A stretch of 64,000 bases of DNA from Globisporangium splendens (lineage: Eukaryota; Oomycota; Peronosporomycetes; Pythiales; Pythiaceae), in NCBI GenBank assembly GCA_006386115.1, contig VFIW01000032.1:392668-456667 (forward strand), read 5' to 3'. Under the pieces are notes generated by a model. It was not told the origin of the DNA, did not search any database, and saw nothing but the letters and a program-made list of their open reading frames with translations. Below, piece by piece: positions 9,555 through 20,929 of this stretch. Every line of letters begins with the position of its first letter. The first letter of the stretch is position 1. The translations under genes were made by a program, and so were the position numbers.

Positions 9555-11620
9555 GGCACGTTGCATATTGTCGTCTGCGTCTCCTCTCACTTGGCTCGCT
9601 GGTGGTGGCGAATTCGGATCCGCCATCTTCACGCTGATAGCAGACCTCAAAATGAAGCTCCCCGTGATAATGATAGTTGAATTTGAACGATGGATGCTGT
9701 CGCTGCCTTTTGTGCTATCTCAAGTTACGAAATGAAAGCTCACTTGTGCATTGGGAGAAGCTTCCTCAGAGCTTTGCGCGCAACCCGACAGGTTTTGACT
9801 TGGCGAGAGAACACGCCACTCAGCATTCCGCTCAAAGTGGTGTGCCACACCAGACATGGAACAGACTCTCGTTGAATGACACTTGTTGACAACCGAGAGA
9901 TTCTTTCTCTCTCTCTCTCCTTTCCAGCCAACGCACAGTCTTGAAAACGGCAGCAGATGGACATGGCGGACGAGGCGGCGATGCAACTCTGGTGCGCGGT
10001 GGTCGGCAAGGGGTGCGTGTTCTCAGTGCAGGTGGAGCCGAATGCGACGGTGGAGGACCTTCAGCGACAGCTCAAGACGGAGCAGCCGGAGATCGTGACG
10101 TGTGCCGCTGCGCAACTCAAACTCTACCTGGCAAAGGATGAGGGGACTTGGCTTTCGTCTAACCATCCCGATGCAAAAGCACTGAGAAGAGGGGAGATCG
10201 CCACTTCCATTGCTGGTCGGCTGAGTGAAGATTTCCCCATGGATGAGACTGCGACCATTCAAGAGTCGATTGTGGAAGCAGGTTTATCTACTGATCTGCT
10301 TACTCGACGGATCCACGTGCTGGTGCAGCTTCCAGAGTCGCAGGAAGCAACAGCTGGAGGCGCATCAAAGCGGCGAAGGATCGGCAGAGAGGCATTCGTT
10401 GCGTCGCTCGTGAGCGACGAAGAGACGGTGGTGGCACCGGCGCTGCAGTGGAAGTGGAAGGACGAAGTGGATCCAGTCCACTCGCTCGAGAGAGATCGTA
10501 TGTTTTTCGTGAATCGTACCAACGCTGTCAAGCAGCTTCAGCGGATTCACAAGAAAAAGCACAGCAGAGCCGTATTTGGTGAAGGGGCCGAATGGATTAT
10601 CCCCATTGCCGACAACGTCATTGGTTTAGGCAAATCGGCGTTTGGAGCTCACTACATTCGGAAATGCCGCGAGACGTGGGGGGATGCCGACACACGGAGT
10701 GACTTCCAGAAGACGCTTTGTGACTGCCGCGTGGTGCGCATTGAGTTTGACGAAGGCGAATTGCTGACCGACACGTTCGACGCTGTGATGATTCGCCTCC
10801 TCGTTAAGAGCCTCAGCGATATGTTTGACGTGCCACCTCAGATTCTGGCAAATTACCCAAATTCCGCGTCTCAATTTATTGATGACTTGACCGAAGAAGT
10901 CGGTCCACTCTTCATCGTTCTGGACGAGATTGGTGCTGCGTTTGAGTGTGAATCACTCGATGATATTCAAAGACGAGAACGGTTCATGGAGTTTTGCAAA
11001 AAGGTCCTAGGAAAATGGTTCAAGTTGAAGAGGGTATTCTTCCTGGTTCTTGGCCGAGGGTCGTTTCTGAGCTACGTTGGATTGAGACCGGAGCCGTGTG
11101 GCCGGGTGCCGTCAAGTCCCTGCCGGTTCGAGCGACTGAGTCTTCACCTTCTCCGGCCAGATGCGATCCAAGAAATCATGGAGAACACGCGCGTGACAGA
11201 AGACGCCGGCAGCAAAGTGATCAAAGACGCTTGCGGTTTGGACGACTCGCAAGCTCGAGAGGTGGCAAGGCATCTGTTCAAAGAAGTGTGTGGTCATCCG
11301 CGGTCGCTACTGGAAGCCTTCACGGAGTGCCACTCGTACAAGGAGCTGATGAGCTACAAAAATCCTATTCAAATATGCGACTGGGACTTGTTTATTCGAA
11401 AGTTGTATCACCACAGAGAGCAGTTGAAGAGACTGCTGAAGCAGATGGAGGACGGTGCGTCTGTGAATCTCAGTCGAGAAGTGCTCGACAACGGTGGAAA
11501 ATCAGTCCCGCTGGATATCATTGCTAGTGACTGCTGCATTGCGTGGGAAGGAACGTTGAATGACGCGAAGCTGTATATCCCGCCATTCATCGAGCGGATC
11601 ACCACGAGCAGCATGTGCTT
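9555..11620. repeat. Right arm of 2,066-bp inverted repeat
   Basis: Reverse complement of 5073-7138, apparently without mismatch. It contains ~400 bp of CRN upstream sequence and the CRN coding region up to codon ~555, and ends within 10 bp of a CRN frameshift. Confidence 0.95.
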
Positions 11621-12435
11621 CCATTGCGAGACTACATCGGGCGAATTGCGCGCACGATGGCGAGTGGTGTCTCCATCGATTATCCAACTGTGTTCGAATG
11701 GGTATGCCTCAAACGATTTCAAGAGATGTTCGCCGAGGAAGCACGTCCAAAAGACGTTCTGCGAGAGTTCTTTAATGCCACTTGGTTCGGAGACTTGAGG
11801 GGAGTCAAGTTTGCTGATGGCACTGGGGTAATACCAAAGATAACATCTAATGGATACAAGGGGCAAGTGGCTGATCGGCTGCAATCACTGACAGCGACGC
11901 CAGAAGAGTGGCCGCGTCTACTTAAAGAGATAGACGCATTGCTGGAGCAGGGTGAGAGTGTGTGTCTGAAGCCGCGCCAAAATCGTCGTCATCGGATGCG
12001 TTCTTGTTCGCAAAACTCAAGCCAGCGATCTCGGCGGACAAACCGATATTCTTGACGGTTGGGCTTGCGGTCAAGAATTACAAGTCAGCAAGTTTCTCCC
12101 AGGACGAGCTCTATCGTGAGTCCGAAGTGTTCGATCGTATGTTTGTGATGCAAGATATGACGAACAGGAAGAATGTGCTTATTGTGTGCGCGACAAAATA
12201 CGACACTTCCTTTTCGGATGTCTTCCGCGGGAACAAATCAGGAGTGTGTCATGCTCCAGAAAAATTCAAGCGCATCAACGAGGTCATCTTGCTGGATTTG
12301 CCATCGTCGACGAATCGTTGCGCGTTTTTCGGGTTCAAGGCAAATGATCCTCTAACTGAATCGCTGAATGCGGTTATTCAGAAGGCTGAAGTTGAATTCA
12401 AACCGAGAGTTCCGGATGCTGTGCACGCTCAATGA
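9957..12435 (+). pseudogene. Crinkler (CRN) effector, right copy, full length with two frameshifts
   Basis: The N-terminal header (LKLYLAK, HVLVQLPE) and NTPase-like region are as in the left copy. This copy also keeps the downstream part. The frame changes near 11613-11620 (two extra nucleotides) and again near 11983-11987 (one nucleotide short), and ends at TGA 12433-12435. The distal segment (about 11960-12435) has a Ser-rich stretch followed by SDAFLF and, further on, GLAVKNYK. This is compatible with the restriction-endonuclease-like (PD-(D/E)XK) domain described after NTPase domains in CRN/CR effectors, but the match is by eye and the second acidic residue is not obvious. As read, translation would stop at 11798 after 613 codons. 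A disrupted gene is the simplest reading; sequencing error is possible at the second site. The first lies beside the repeat boundary. Confidence 0.8.
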
Positions 12436-13074
12436 ACACAGCGAGCATCGGGCATTGCCATCGTGTACAATCCGCGGGCTACGCTCACCGCAATAAGAAA
12501 CTTGGAGATCGCATTAAGCACTGACGCGACGAATATAAGTTGGGTTTCGTTGATCATCTCGATCAGCCAGATGTCTGTGTACCAGTACGAGCGATTGAAA
12601 TTCTTGATATTTTTGTCGATACGATCCGCATACGGCATCAGTAGCGCCACTGGCAGTCCGATGTACGACACCATGTCGAGCAGCATATTCACGGAAGGGC
12701 TTGGCTCGATGTGCTGCTGCTTTGGTGAGTCGGAGGCATGCGAAACACCAATTTCCGAGACCGAATCGACCGAACGACGTAAAGCGCAATCATCACAACG
12801 TGAATATGGCGAGGATGTACATGCTGGAGACCACCACGAAATACTGGAAACTCACTGAGACCGAGTAAATCGTGAAGCTGCCAACGAGGCTGGTTATCGG
12901 CATGTACCGACATAGCATCCCCACTGCCGCCAAGAACATCGCACATCCGCAATGCGCAAACACAACGACGACCCGGATGCAGTTAAACGCGTTGTGATTC
13001 ACGTACACGGTTGTCGGTGAGTTCACCTGAGCTTTCCGTTCGTTCATCCTCTGTCGCGCCGTCAGCTTGTCCAA
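12429..13074 (-). pseudogene. Membrane-LRR family pseudogene (N-terminal and helix segments, middle deleted)
   Basis: Three frames are needed to read it. 13074 to ~12800 matches residues ~32-100 of the intact protein at 18568 (pattern GCA-(T/M)-FL-x-(T/A)-VGML). About 12800 to 12700 matches residues ~103-129 (HVVMI and the VFRMPPTHQ motif). 12692 to 12450 matches residues ~268-348 (ending at the paired helices with MIN-E-x-QL). Residues ~130-265 are missing, and the LRR domain is absent. Its 3' end overlaps the last codons of the CRN pseudogene on the other strand. Confidence 0.8.
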
Positions 13075-13608
13075 CGACGTTGGCCATTCTTGTCTCGACC
13101 GTCAAGTGCAAAAATGTTAGACTGATGGTTCCATCAAATGTTGCGTTTGTCCTTTCTTCTCTTTACCTTCAAAACAAACGGAATGTCGACGCCGGTGAGG
13201 ACAGGAAACTACTTCGACTGTTCTTGGATGCTCGGGTGTAAACTGGTAGCGCTTCTCTTTAGTGCTGTTTGAAACTCGGTGATCGCATCGCACCTTGGTT
13301 TTATTGGAGAGAAACTCTTGCACTTCGCCGAACTTTGTCTAGATCAACCACATACACACACACACACACAGCAGCAAAACATACCGAGCGCATGCAAACT
13401 GTTCCAAGACGCGAACAAAGAGAAACGAGATGGATTATTTGTCATAGAACGGGTTAAGCAAAACAAGAAGGCACCAACCGGTATCGAAACATGAAGTACA
13501 CACGTCAAACCTGTCTTCACTCTTGCTTCCTACTGAATGTTTCTTGTCGGCTACATCATCGCATCTAGTGTGAGCCCCTCATCTTCTTGTACACGATCGG
13601 CACAGTTC
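13075..13608. other. Intergenic, with a CA microsatellite
   Basis: No gene recognised. Contains a (CA)n tract at 13352-13370. Downstream flank of the exportin gene. Confidence 0.5.
13352..13370 (+). repeat. (CA)n microsatellite
   Basis: About nine CA dinucleotides in a row. Confidence 0.9.
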
Positions 13609-16600
13609 TTAGAGGTCGGCCATTTCATCTGGGCGGTCGTTCGGGTTCACTAAGCCTGGGATCGCAAGTTTAGCTGACAGCTCCTGTTGCTCTTGCAGTT
13701 GAGTTCTCGCGAGGCTTTCTTCCAAAAACAAATCCGCGTTGTCTTCGCCGGCAAACTCCTTCACATTGACCAGGAAATCGCGCAAGTGCTTCTTGAAAGT
13801 TGGCAGATCTTTGGACATATCAAAGCAACCGATAACAAACTCCACGACCTGCGCTCTAGATAGGTTAGGGAACGACGTGCCGATCAAGTTTGCGACGTAG
13901 TCTTTCAAAAATGCCTGCACACAAAGATAAAAATGGTTAGCAAATGATCGGCATCCCCAACCAATCCATGAAGTGAAATACTTACCGAATTGGTTTGGCC
14001 CTGTGGAAACGACGCAGCATTTGGCAACGACTCCCACAAAGGCACAGAGACCTGGTTGTTCTCGACAATAGAGAACATGTGGCGAAGGATCGCGGCGTGC
14101 AGCTTGAAGCCAAACTTGTGGAGGCGATCGGTGAGGACCGCCAAAATATCTTGAAGCAAGAGCAAGTAGAAAGAACGGTAGAAGCCAGCAGCGATTTGCG
14201 GGTTTTCTTGGATGTTCAGCAAAAGTGCGAACAGCGTAGCCAGACCAGTGTCTGCGACGTTACGCTCCGTGTGCTTGAACGCCCAAATAATCGAGTCAAC
14301 GACCAGCTTCTGGTGCTCTAATGGAATACCGAACAAGGCGTCAAAGCAGAAGTCATTCACAGCCTGCAAGAGCTTGAAGAAGTTCACACGGTGCTCAGGG
14401 AAATCTTCAAAGTTCTTCGTGATCATTTGGAGGGTGCATTCGAACACCGCTTCTAAAATCGCAGGGACGGTAGGAGCAATGATGTTCTTCATCTTGTTGA
14501 TCGATGTGGCGAGCAGGCTCAGCACTTCTGCTTCCTTTGCGGTTGCCGTGGTCGTCTTGTAATCGGTCAAGACAGTTTCCAACATCTTCGGCAAGAAATG
14601 CGTCGCAACCAACGTTCGAGAAGCATCATCACCAGCAGCGTGCTCAACAAAGGCATCCAAGAGACGCAGAGTTTCCTTCTTGGCGCCACGCAACGCTCGC
14701 ACTTCAGACGTCTTGACAGCAATTTCGCCACCTTGTTCAACGAGCTGATGAATACGCTGAGTGTACGCAGCATACACGTTCAGCATGTCCTGGAAAATGT
14801 AACCCATTTGTGAGTTGAAACCATTTGGTCCGATCGCTTTGCAAACCTTCACGTTGGTGCGAATAATCTTGATGATTTCCTTGATTCCTCGGTTGTCATA
14901 CAAGATCTTGACTTCCTGAGCAGCTTGAGCCATGATCGATTTCCAGGCTTCGTTTGGAAGGTTCATCAAGCGACCAAGCAGCACTTCTTTTCGGCTTGGG
15001 TCACTTTCCGCAGCAAGCATCGAGGCAACCGCTTCGTAAAACGTGTGAACTTGGTGGGTTTCCAAGTCCGACACAATGCGAGGCAGCTCGTCCAGAAGTT
15101 CTTCCACGAATGGTCGAACTTCTCCCGCTTGAAGCACCACAAACTTTCGTCGGCATTTCTGAGAGATTTTCAGAAAAGTGTCACAAGCCATATCTTGGAC
15201 ACCAGGGTGGAGCTCGTGCATGAACTCAAACAGCTTGTTCACCACGGTGCGCAGGAACTTCCAGTGCGCACGCAGGAAACGTGGGTATTGACCAACGACG
15301 TACATGATGTTGGAAGCAACGACAGCCTTGTTGTCCTTTCCTCGCTTCATTTCACACAGTCCAAGAAGATCCTTGATCACAGTAACCAAGAAGCGCTTTT
15401 CATTTTCTTCGCTCATGGCACCCGAGATAGAACCAATGGCCCAACAAAGCGTGTTCAAGTTGTTCCACGACCACTCCGAGCCATCAACTTGAGCCGTCAG
15501 CTTTTCGAGCATGATCGTCTCGGTGTCATCGTAGTTGAGATGCGTGAGGAACACCAACGTTTCGTGCATAGTCTTGTATTGCGACAAGGCTTCGGTATCC
15601 TTGGTAGTTTCACGAACAATTTCGCCGTTTTCATCTTCAACGATCAACACTTCCGAAGGCTTCACCATCTTGGAGATCATCACGTGTCGAACACGAGTCA
15701 TCACTGGCGCAACGAGTTCACGACGGTTGTTTGTAGAGTTTTGGAACCCAGCGAGCGGATTCATTTGGTTTTGGTCAACCGTGTACAGATCACGCGTGAA
15801 GAAGTGCATGTAGTCCAAGCAAATCTTGAAAATGCCATCGTCATCCACTTCAGAAATGCACACCAGGTACGTGAAACCCGCCAAAAGCGCCTGGTGAGCT
15901 TCGTCGCCAAGTGCCGCAATCGGTCGTTCAATCACTTGAATGTGGTACCGGAAGAAGCTCGTGAAGAAGATACTCAATCGCTGCACAAAGATTTCGTCCT
16001 GTTCCCAGTATGGCGTAAACGAGTTGCCTGGTGGCAAAATCTTCCCGACTTCGTTGAGAACCCCCATGTAGAGCTGGACGTAGACGCCATCGTACTGGGC
16101 AGGGACATCGCGCAATTGAGCGATCTCACTCAAACAGCTGATCGTGTCATTGCGGAACACACCAGTAGCCAAAAACTTGGTGACGAGAATCTTGATCAAA
16201 TCGGTCTCAAAGATAAATCCAAGCGGGATCCAGCTGAGAAAACGAAGCAGCGTTTGCAGCGTGATCGTGAGCAGCGGCACGTGGGTCGACTTGCTCAAAA
16301 CGAACTCACAGAGCTGGAAGATTTGCGTGAACTCATGGTTCAAGCTCTCTTTTAGCGTCTTCGTCTTTTGCTCCGTGAGCTGGTCCTTCGAGAAATCAAA
16401 CACTTCCTCACTCAGCAACTTCAAAATCGTCATGTTGTTTTCGCACAAAATCTCCGACGTCTGCAGTTTTTGCAATCCACAGCACAATTATACACGACAT
16501 GTTAATGATGCGAGGCTATTGTCGATATGACGATCGACACAATAGTAAAGTGATTGGGATTGTGAGACGTACCTTGCTCGAGTTGACGATGTCAGTGATG

Positions 16601-17121
16601 AAAGATGGCCAGTTTTGCGGCCATTCGTGCTTCAACACCTAAAATATCAACCGCAGAATCCGCACATTTGTTAGCGCAACATTACACTCGTACCCATTAT
16701 CGAAATGAAAAGAAAAGAAAAGAAAGATCTCACTCACCTGAACAAGCACCAAGTCCATCTTGTTGATGAACACACGTTGCTGACGCAATGTCGCTTCATT
16801 CGACGACATGGTCAGCAATTTGTTAACGATGTAACTCTTAATGCCTTCGCGCTGGTCCTTTGGCAGGATCTTCCAGCGGTATCGAATCGCGTCTTCGAGG
16901 ATCTGCAGCCCAAAGTACTTGGTCTGCGGACTGTTCGACTGCTCCAAGATGTCGGACGCACGCGTCCACGAGTCCTGGTGCTCCTGCAGCGCCACCATGA
17001 TCTGGTTCGCAATGCGCTGGTGCAGACTCTTCGGGTCGTTCATGCATTGCACGACCTGGTCCAACGCGGCAACGTCAAACGGCTGCGAGAAATCCAACAA
17101 CTTCTGGCCGATCGCTTCCAT
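13609..17121 (-). CDS. XPO1: Exportin-1 (CRM1), nuclear export receptor
   Basis: Karyopherin that carries leucine-rich NES cargo out of the nucleus with RanGTP. Four exons on the minus strand: 17121-16738, 16638-16573, 16460-13986 and 13914-13609. All junctions are GT-AG and in phase, giving 1,076 residues, close to the usual ~1,070. The N-terminus has the importin-beta-like first HEAT repeats (DQREGIKSYIVNKLL). The cargo-groove helix QDMACDTFLKIS keeps the cysteine that leptomycin B targets in other species. The C-terminus contains the conserved HLRDFLV segment. Intron 1 has an (AAAGA)n tract. The gene is intact and is a reliable reference for local sequence quality. Confidence 0.97.
16707..16726 (+). 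repeat. (AAAGA)n tract in exportin intron 1
   Basis: Four to five AAAGA units on the plus strand, polypyrimidine on the transcribed strand. Confidence 0.8.
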
Positions 17122-18567
17122 CTTTGCTCTCGTATCGTTGCTTCCTTTGCTTCGGGGCGGAGATCAAAACTACAATCAAACAAAAATCACCCGCGCAATG
17201 CGCGCACACACTTAGCCTCCATCAGGATCCACAACCTTTATCCAAGCGCCACTCTGGAAGAGACAGCTCTGTCTCTCTCTCTCACTCCACACGACAAAAA
17301 AGCACAAAACACGCACACCCTTCGAGCACACAATATGCACACAGAGCATACATGCACATGCCCTTCTCTCTTTTCCACTGACTGTACGCAAATGCGTACA
17401 TAAAGAGACAACCCGCCGTCCAGTCGACGACGCGTGTGTGTCCAAGATTCTAGAATCCTGCTGCGTACCTTCTCTTGTTCTTTTCCTTCTTCGCACTTGC
17501 TCAGTTGGCAGCGGCGGTGTCAAGTAGGCAAAGTGAACGTGTGAGGGGGCTGAGTACGCGAATGCTTGCGCCTTCACTCCCGCCTGCTTCTCCCGCTTCT
17601 TTCTTCGTCTTGTGCACACGCGGCGCTCTTCTTCCGACTGCCTTCCTGGCGTGAGGCAATTGAAATTGAACCACGAGCCCGCACTGGATTGCTCGCAGGA
17701 ACTGACAAGAAAGAAACTCCATGGAGTGTAGATTACGGTGTAGTTTACGCTGAATCACAGCAGGGATGGTAAACTACACGATCGACCATTGATTTGAATG
17801 GTGGGATGAAATGAGCTGGAAACCTTTGACGGTAAAATACATGTAGTTTTTTTGTTTCGATTTTGTTTTTTTTTTCATTTTTTTATGGCATTTGAATGTG
17901 GGTTTTTGGGTGGGTGTTTTGTGTGTCCAGTTTGAGTTGAGTGCAGTAAACACGAAATGAATTGCAGAATGTTCAAATGAATTGCTGCTGAGCAGTGTAA
18001 GCATTTTCTAAATTAGTAACAATTTGGCCATCACTGTTTCGACTCGATTTCGCCAAACACGGTACTATTGTCACCACCATTACAGAAGAAGTTGATGACC
18101 ACATGTCTGGCTGGAGTTTGGGAAAAGACAGACTTGAGGGGCGGAAATGCTGGGATCTCGCGTTCTGCTGCCCTCCATAGGGCGATGGGTGGGTGGCTGC
18201 TGCAAGCGGACGGCGTTGTACTCGCCATATCCAGGTATGTTTGGCAACTTTGGTTGCATCATTGCATCCGATGTGATGAGATGAGAGTCCATCAACCTGT
18301 TGAAGCGATCACCGGAATGAGGACAGAAGCTGCAGTCGACGTCAGATCTACAAAAGCGAGCTTGTCTCGGGTATATATACTGGAGCAAACTCCTCAACAA
18401 CAAGCGTAACGCAAAGTCCAGCCGAAAATAGCAAGAAACTGCGCGAATAATGCGCTAAGCACTCAAGTGCTCAGTCACTATGGAGCGTCATTTTGAAATA
18501 CGGTCGTTGACCAAGCTCAAGATCGAAGCGACTTTGACTGTTTAGTGCAACAAAGCAGGCGACAAGG
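17122..18567. other. Intergenic region between divergent exportin and membrane-LRR genes
   Basis: No gene recognised. Contains CT-rich tracts (~17260-17285), T-runs (~17845-17885) and an 11-bp inverted repeat (17738-17779). It must include promoters of both flanking genes. Confidence 0.5.
17738..17779. repeat. 11-bp perfect inverted repeat, 20-nt loop
   Basis: GTGTAGTTTAC at 17738-17748 and its exact reverse complement at 17769-17779. Role unknown; possibly a small mobile-element remnant or chance. Confidence 0.6.
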
Positions 18568-20784
18568 ATGACGGCCGTTGCGCGGACAGATTCGACATGT
18601 TCAGCCGCACCTACAGTAGCGCCTGCAAGAACAATCGATGGAAGCAGCAAGATCGCGCAGGTTCGCATTCTCTTTGTGAGTCAAAGTGCATTTACGCTTG
18701 TCTGGGTCGTCGTGATTGCAGCGCACATGGGATGTGCCACGTTTCTCGTGACCGTCGGAATGCTCTACCGATATTTACTCAAGACGAACGTTCTTGAAAG
18801 CTTTATGATTTTTGCGGTTTCCGTGAAGTCCCAGTATTACGTACCGATCTCGAACATCTACTACGCCCTCGCCAGCACCCATGTCGTGATGATAATTCTT
18901 TGCATCGTGCGGTCTGTTCGGTCTCGGGAATTTGTGTTCCGCATGCCTCCGACCCACCAAACCAACAGCACCTTGAGTGAAACACTTCGGCATATGCTTT
19001 CTGGCGTGGCACGATCCAGAGCTGGGATCAACCGAATTGCACGGACGAAGATCTCACCATCAGCAGGAAGCACACAGACGTTGGTGCCACGAATAATATC
19101 GAAGACTGTGGATTGGATCTGGACTGCGGTAGCTGCGTGTGTCGCAGCGATGGACATCCACGATGAGAATTACGGCCACTTCTTCCTCTTCCGCGAACTT
19201 GTGCAAACCTTCATACAGACGTATCAAGCGTATCGTTTGAGCTATTTGGTCCCACGGCTGTGGATGAACGATGTGATTGTCTTCTTACTGGCGCTCAATT
19301 GCTGGTCCACACTGTTGATCGAGTTCGTGTTTTGCTCGAGTGTGGAAAAGACGCGGCTGAGCTGTGCGATCGTGAGCGTGATACTTGATATCGTGTCTTG
19401 CATCGTGATTCCGTTGGTCTTGTTCGGACCGTACTACAAGCTGTACAATCCAGTGATGAAAACCTTCGATGACTTTTACTGGTTCACGGACAAGTGGTTA
19501 ATCCAGATGATCAATGAGCTCCAGCTGCTGTTCGTGACGTCGCTGTATGATGCGATATCGAAACTTCTGATCGCATCGAGTGTTGTGAGGTGGCTCCACG
19601 CGATCACAAAGCTGGTGGAGTCGACTTCGAACCAACCGGACACGTCAAGTATGCCTGCAGCTGCGCATGTGTCTACTCGTACTCGCACTCTCCCCGTGGC
19701 CGTGGTCCCAGCTTTTCTGCAAAACGCTCCGTCTGCCAATTTGATCCGAATGCATACTCGACGAAGATGGAGGAATAACGTCGAAGCAGCAGGCCATAAA
19801 TTTCTAGTATTGTGGGGAGCGCTTCTCCTAGTCGTGCATTTTCATGCCCTGTCGATATCGGGCTTCCCTCAGTGTCGTCTCCATCCTCACCCGTGGTTCT
19901 CAATGAAACCGGGCTGTTCTCTCCTCGAATTCAACTGCATCCAAGAGAATGCGACAGGAACAGCCGATGAAATTGAGCGACTCCTCGAGCGGGTAAACGC
20001 ACACTACATTGAGCACCTTGTGATCCGCCATTGTCCGAACCTGCAAGTGCCGCCTTACCTCAAACATCTCAAGTACCTCCTCGCGGTGAAGTTCTTCAAC
20101 GTGTCCACTCTGGAGTGGGGCGAAGACGCAGCCCTGACAAATTTTCATCATCCAGCATTACAGGTAGTTTACCTCGTAGAGGTGGACATGGCCGAGTTGC
20201 CGCAAGGAGTTCTCTCGGCAAACTTTCCGCAGACCCTTTACCAGATGATGATCAGCCGAACGAATCTCACATTCTTACCGGACAACCTCGATATGATTTG
20301 GTCAAAAGGGATGTTTCTATTGCTGGAGGAATATCGATTCACCGAGTTTCCCCTGGTGATTCCAAGAATGCGACCTCGATATCTCTCCCTCGCGCTAAAT
20401 AACTTGTCATCGATCCCTGATGCGCTATTTGACGCTGCGTACCTGACAATGCTGATTCTCAACGGGAACCCGATCCAGTCGTTGCCAACCAATCTCAGCG
20501 ACAGCTCGCTGCCTTTCCTCGGATGGATCCTGATTTTGTCGACAAAGATTAGCGCCTTGCTCGATTGGATGAACACGAGCACGTACCTGAGTACAATTTA
20601 TATCCTTGCAAACACCACGCCGCTTTGTGATCGAATGGTTTCGACGGGGGAAGCGGCGCACTCGCTCACGATTGGACCGTTTAGTCTCGCTGGGATTGAC
20701 TGCACTACAACCTGGACCGAATCATTGAACGCTTTCCCAATTGGCACCGAGGACGAGCGGAATCCGTCCTACGTACTCACCTGA
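18568..20784 (+). CDS. Multi-pass membrane protein with C-terminal leucine-rich repeats
   Basis: 738 residues in a single exon. Hydrophobic helices lie near residues 34-66, 98-114, 228-250, 268-290, 322-345 and 411-430. An LRR-like region follows at ~460-660, for example LKYLLAVKFFNVSTLEW, LPQGVL, LTFLPDNLD, LSLALNNLSSIPDALF and LTMLILNGNPIQSLP. The LRRs probably face the outside or a lumen after the last helix, as several NxS/T sites occur there. A conserved VFRMPPTHQ motif lies at ~121-129. No kinase or TIR domain is seen. Two decayed relatives lie in the window (2416-2799 and 12429-13074), so this is the intact member of a local family. A surface or sensing role is plausible but not shown. 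It converges with the next gene, 145 bp apart. Confidence 0.85.
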   Translation: MTAVARTDSTCSAAPTVAPARTIDGSSKIAQVRILFVSQSAFTLVWVVVIAAHMGCATFLVTVGMLYRYLLKTNVLESFMIFAVSVKSQYYVPISNIYYALASTHVVMIILCIVRSVRSREFVFRMPPTHQTNSTLSETLRHMLSGVARSRAGINRIARTKISPSAGSTQTLVPRIISKTVDWIWTAVAACVAAMDIHDENYGHFFLFRELVQTFIQTYQAYRLSYLVPRLWMNDVIVFLLALNCWSTLLIEFVFCSSVEKTRLSCAIVSVILDIVSCIVIPLVLFGPYYKLYNPVMKTFDDFYWFTDKWLIQMINELQLLFVTSLYDAISKLLIASSVVRWLHAITKLVESTSNQPDTSSMPAAAHVSTRTRTLPVAVVPAFLQNAPSANLIRMHTRRRWRNNVEAAGHKFLVLWGALLLVVHFHALSISGFPQCRLHPHPWFSMKPGCSLLEFNCIQENATGTADEIERLLERVNAHYIEHLVIRHCPNLQVPPYLKHLKYLLAVKFFNVSTLEWGEDAALTNFHHPALQVVYLVEVDMAELPQGVLSANFPQTLYQMMISRTNLTFLPDNLDMIWSKGMFLLLEEYRFTEFPLVIPRMRPRYLSLALNNLSSIPDALFDAAYLTMLILNGNPIQSLPTNLSDSSLPFLGWILILSTKISALLDWMNTSTYLSTIYILANTTPLCDRMVSTGEAAHSLTIGPFSLAGIDCTTTWTESLNAFPIGTEDERNPSYVLT

Positions 20785-20929
20785 AGCAGCTTCTCATCAC
20801 ACAAGCCACCAGTGCAAGCAGAGAAAAAGATTGCTCTCAAATCCAGCTTGCTCTATTATTGTGCACCCTGCTACGTATACGACGCACCCTTATGTCTCCA
20901 CTTCTTCAGGATTCTCGTTGTGCTCTCGA

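Noticed and set aside
14925..16355. Long plus-strand open frame opposite exportin-1
   Set aside because: It is a shadow of the exportin coding sequence on the other strand; no domain and no independent signals.
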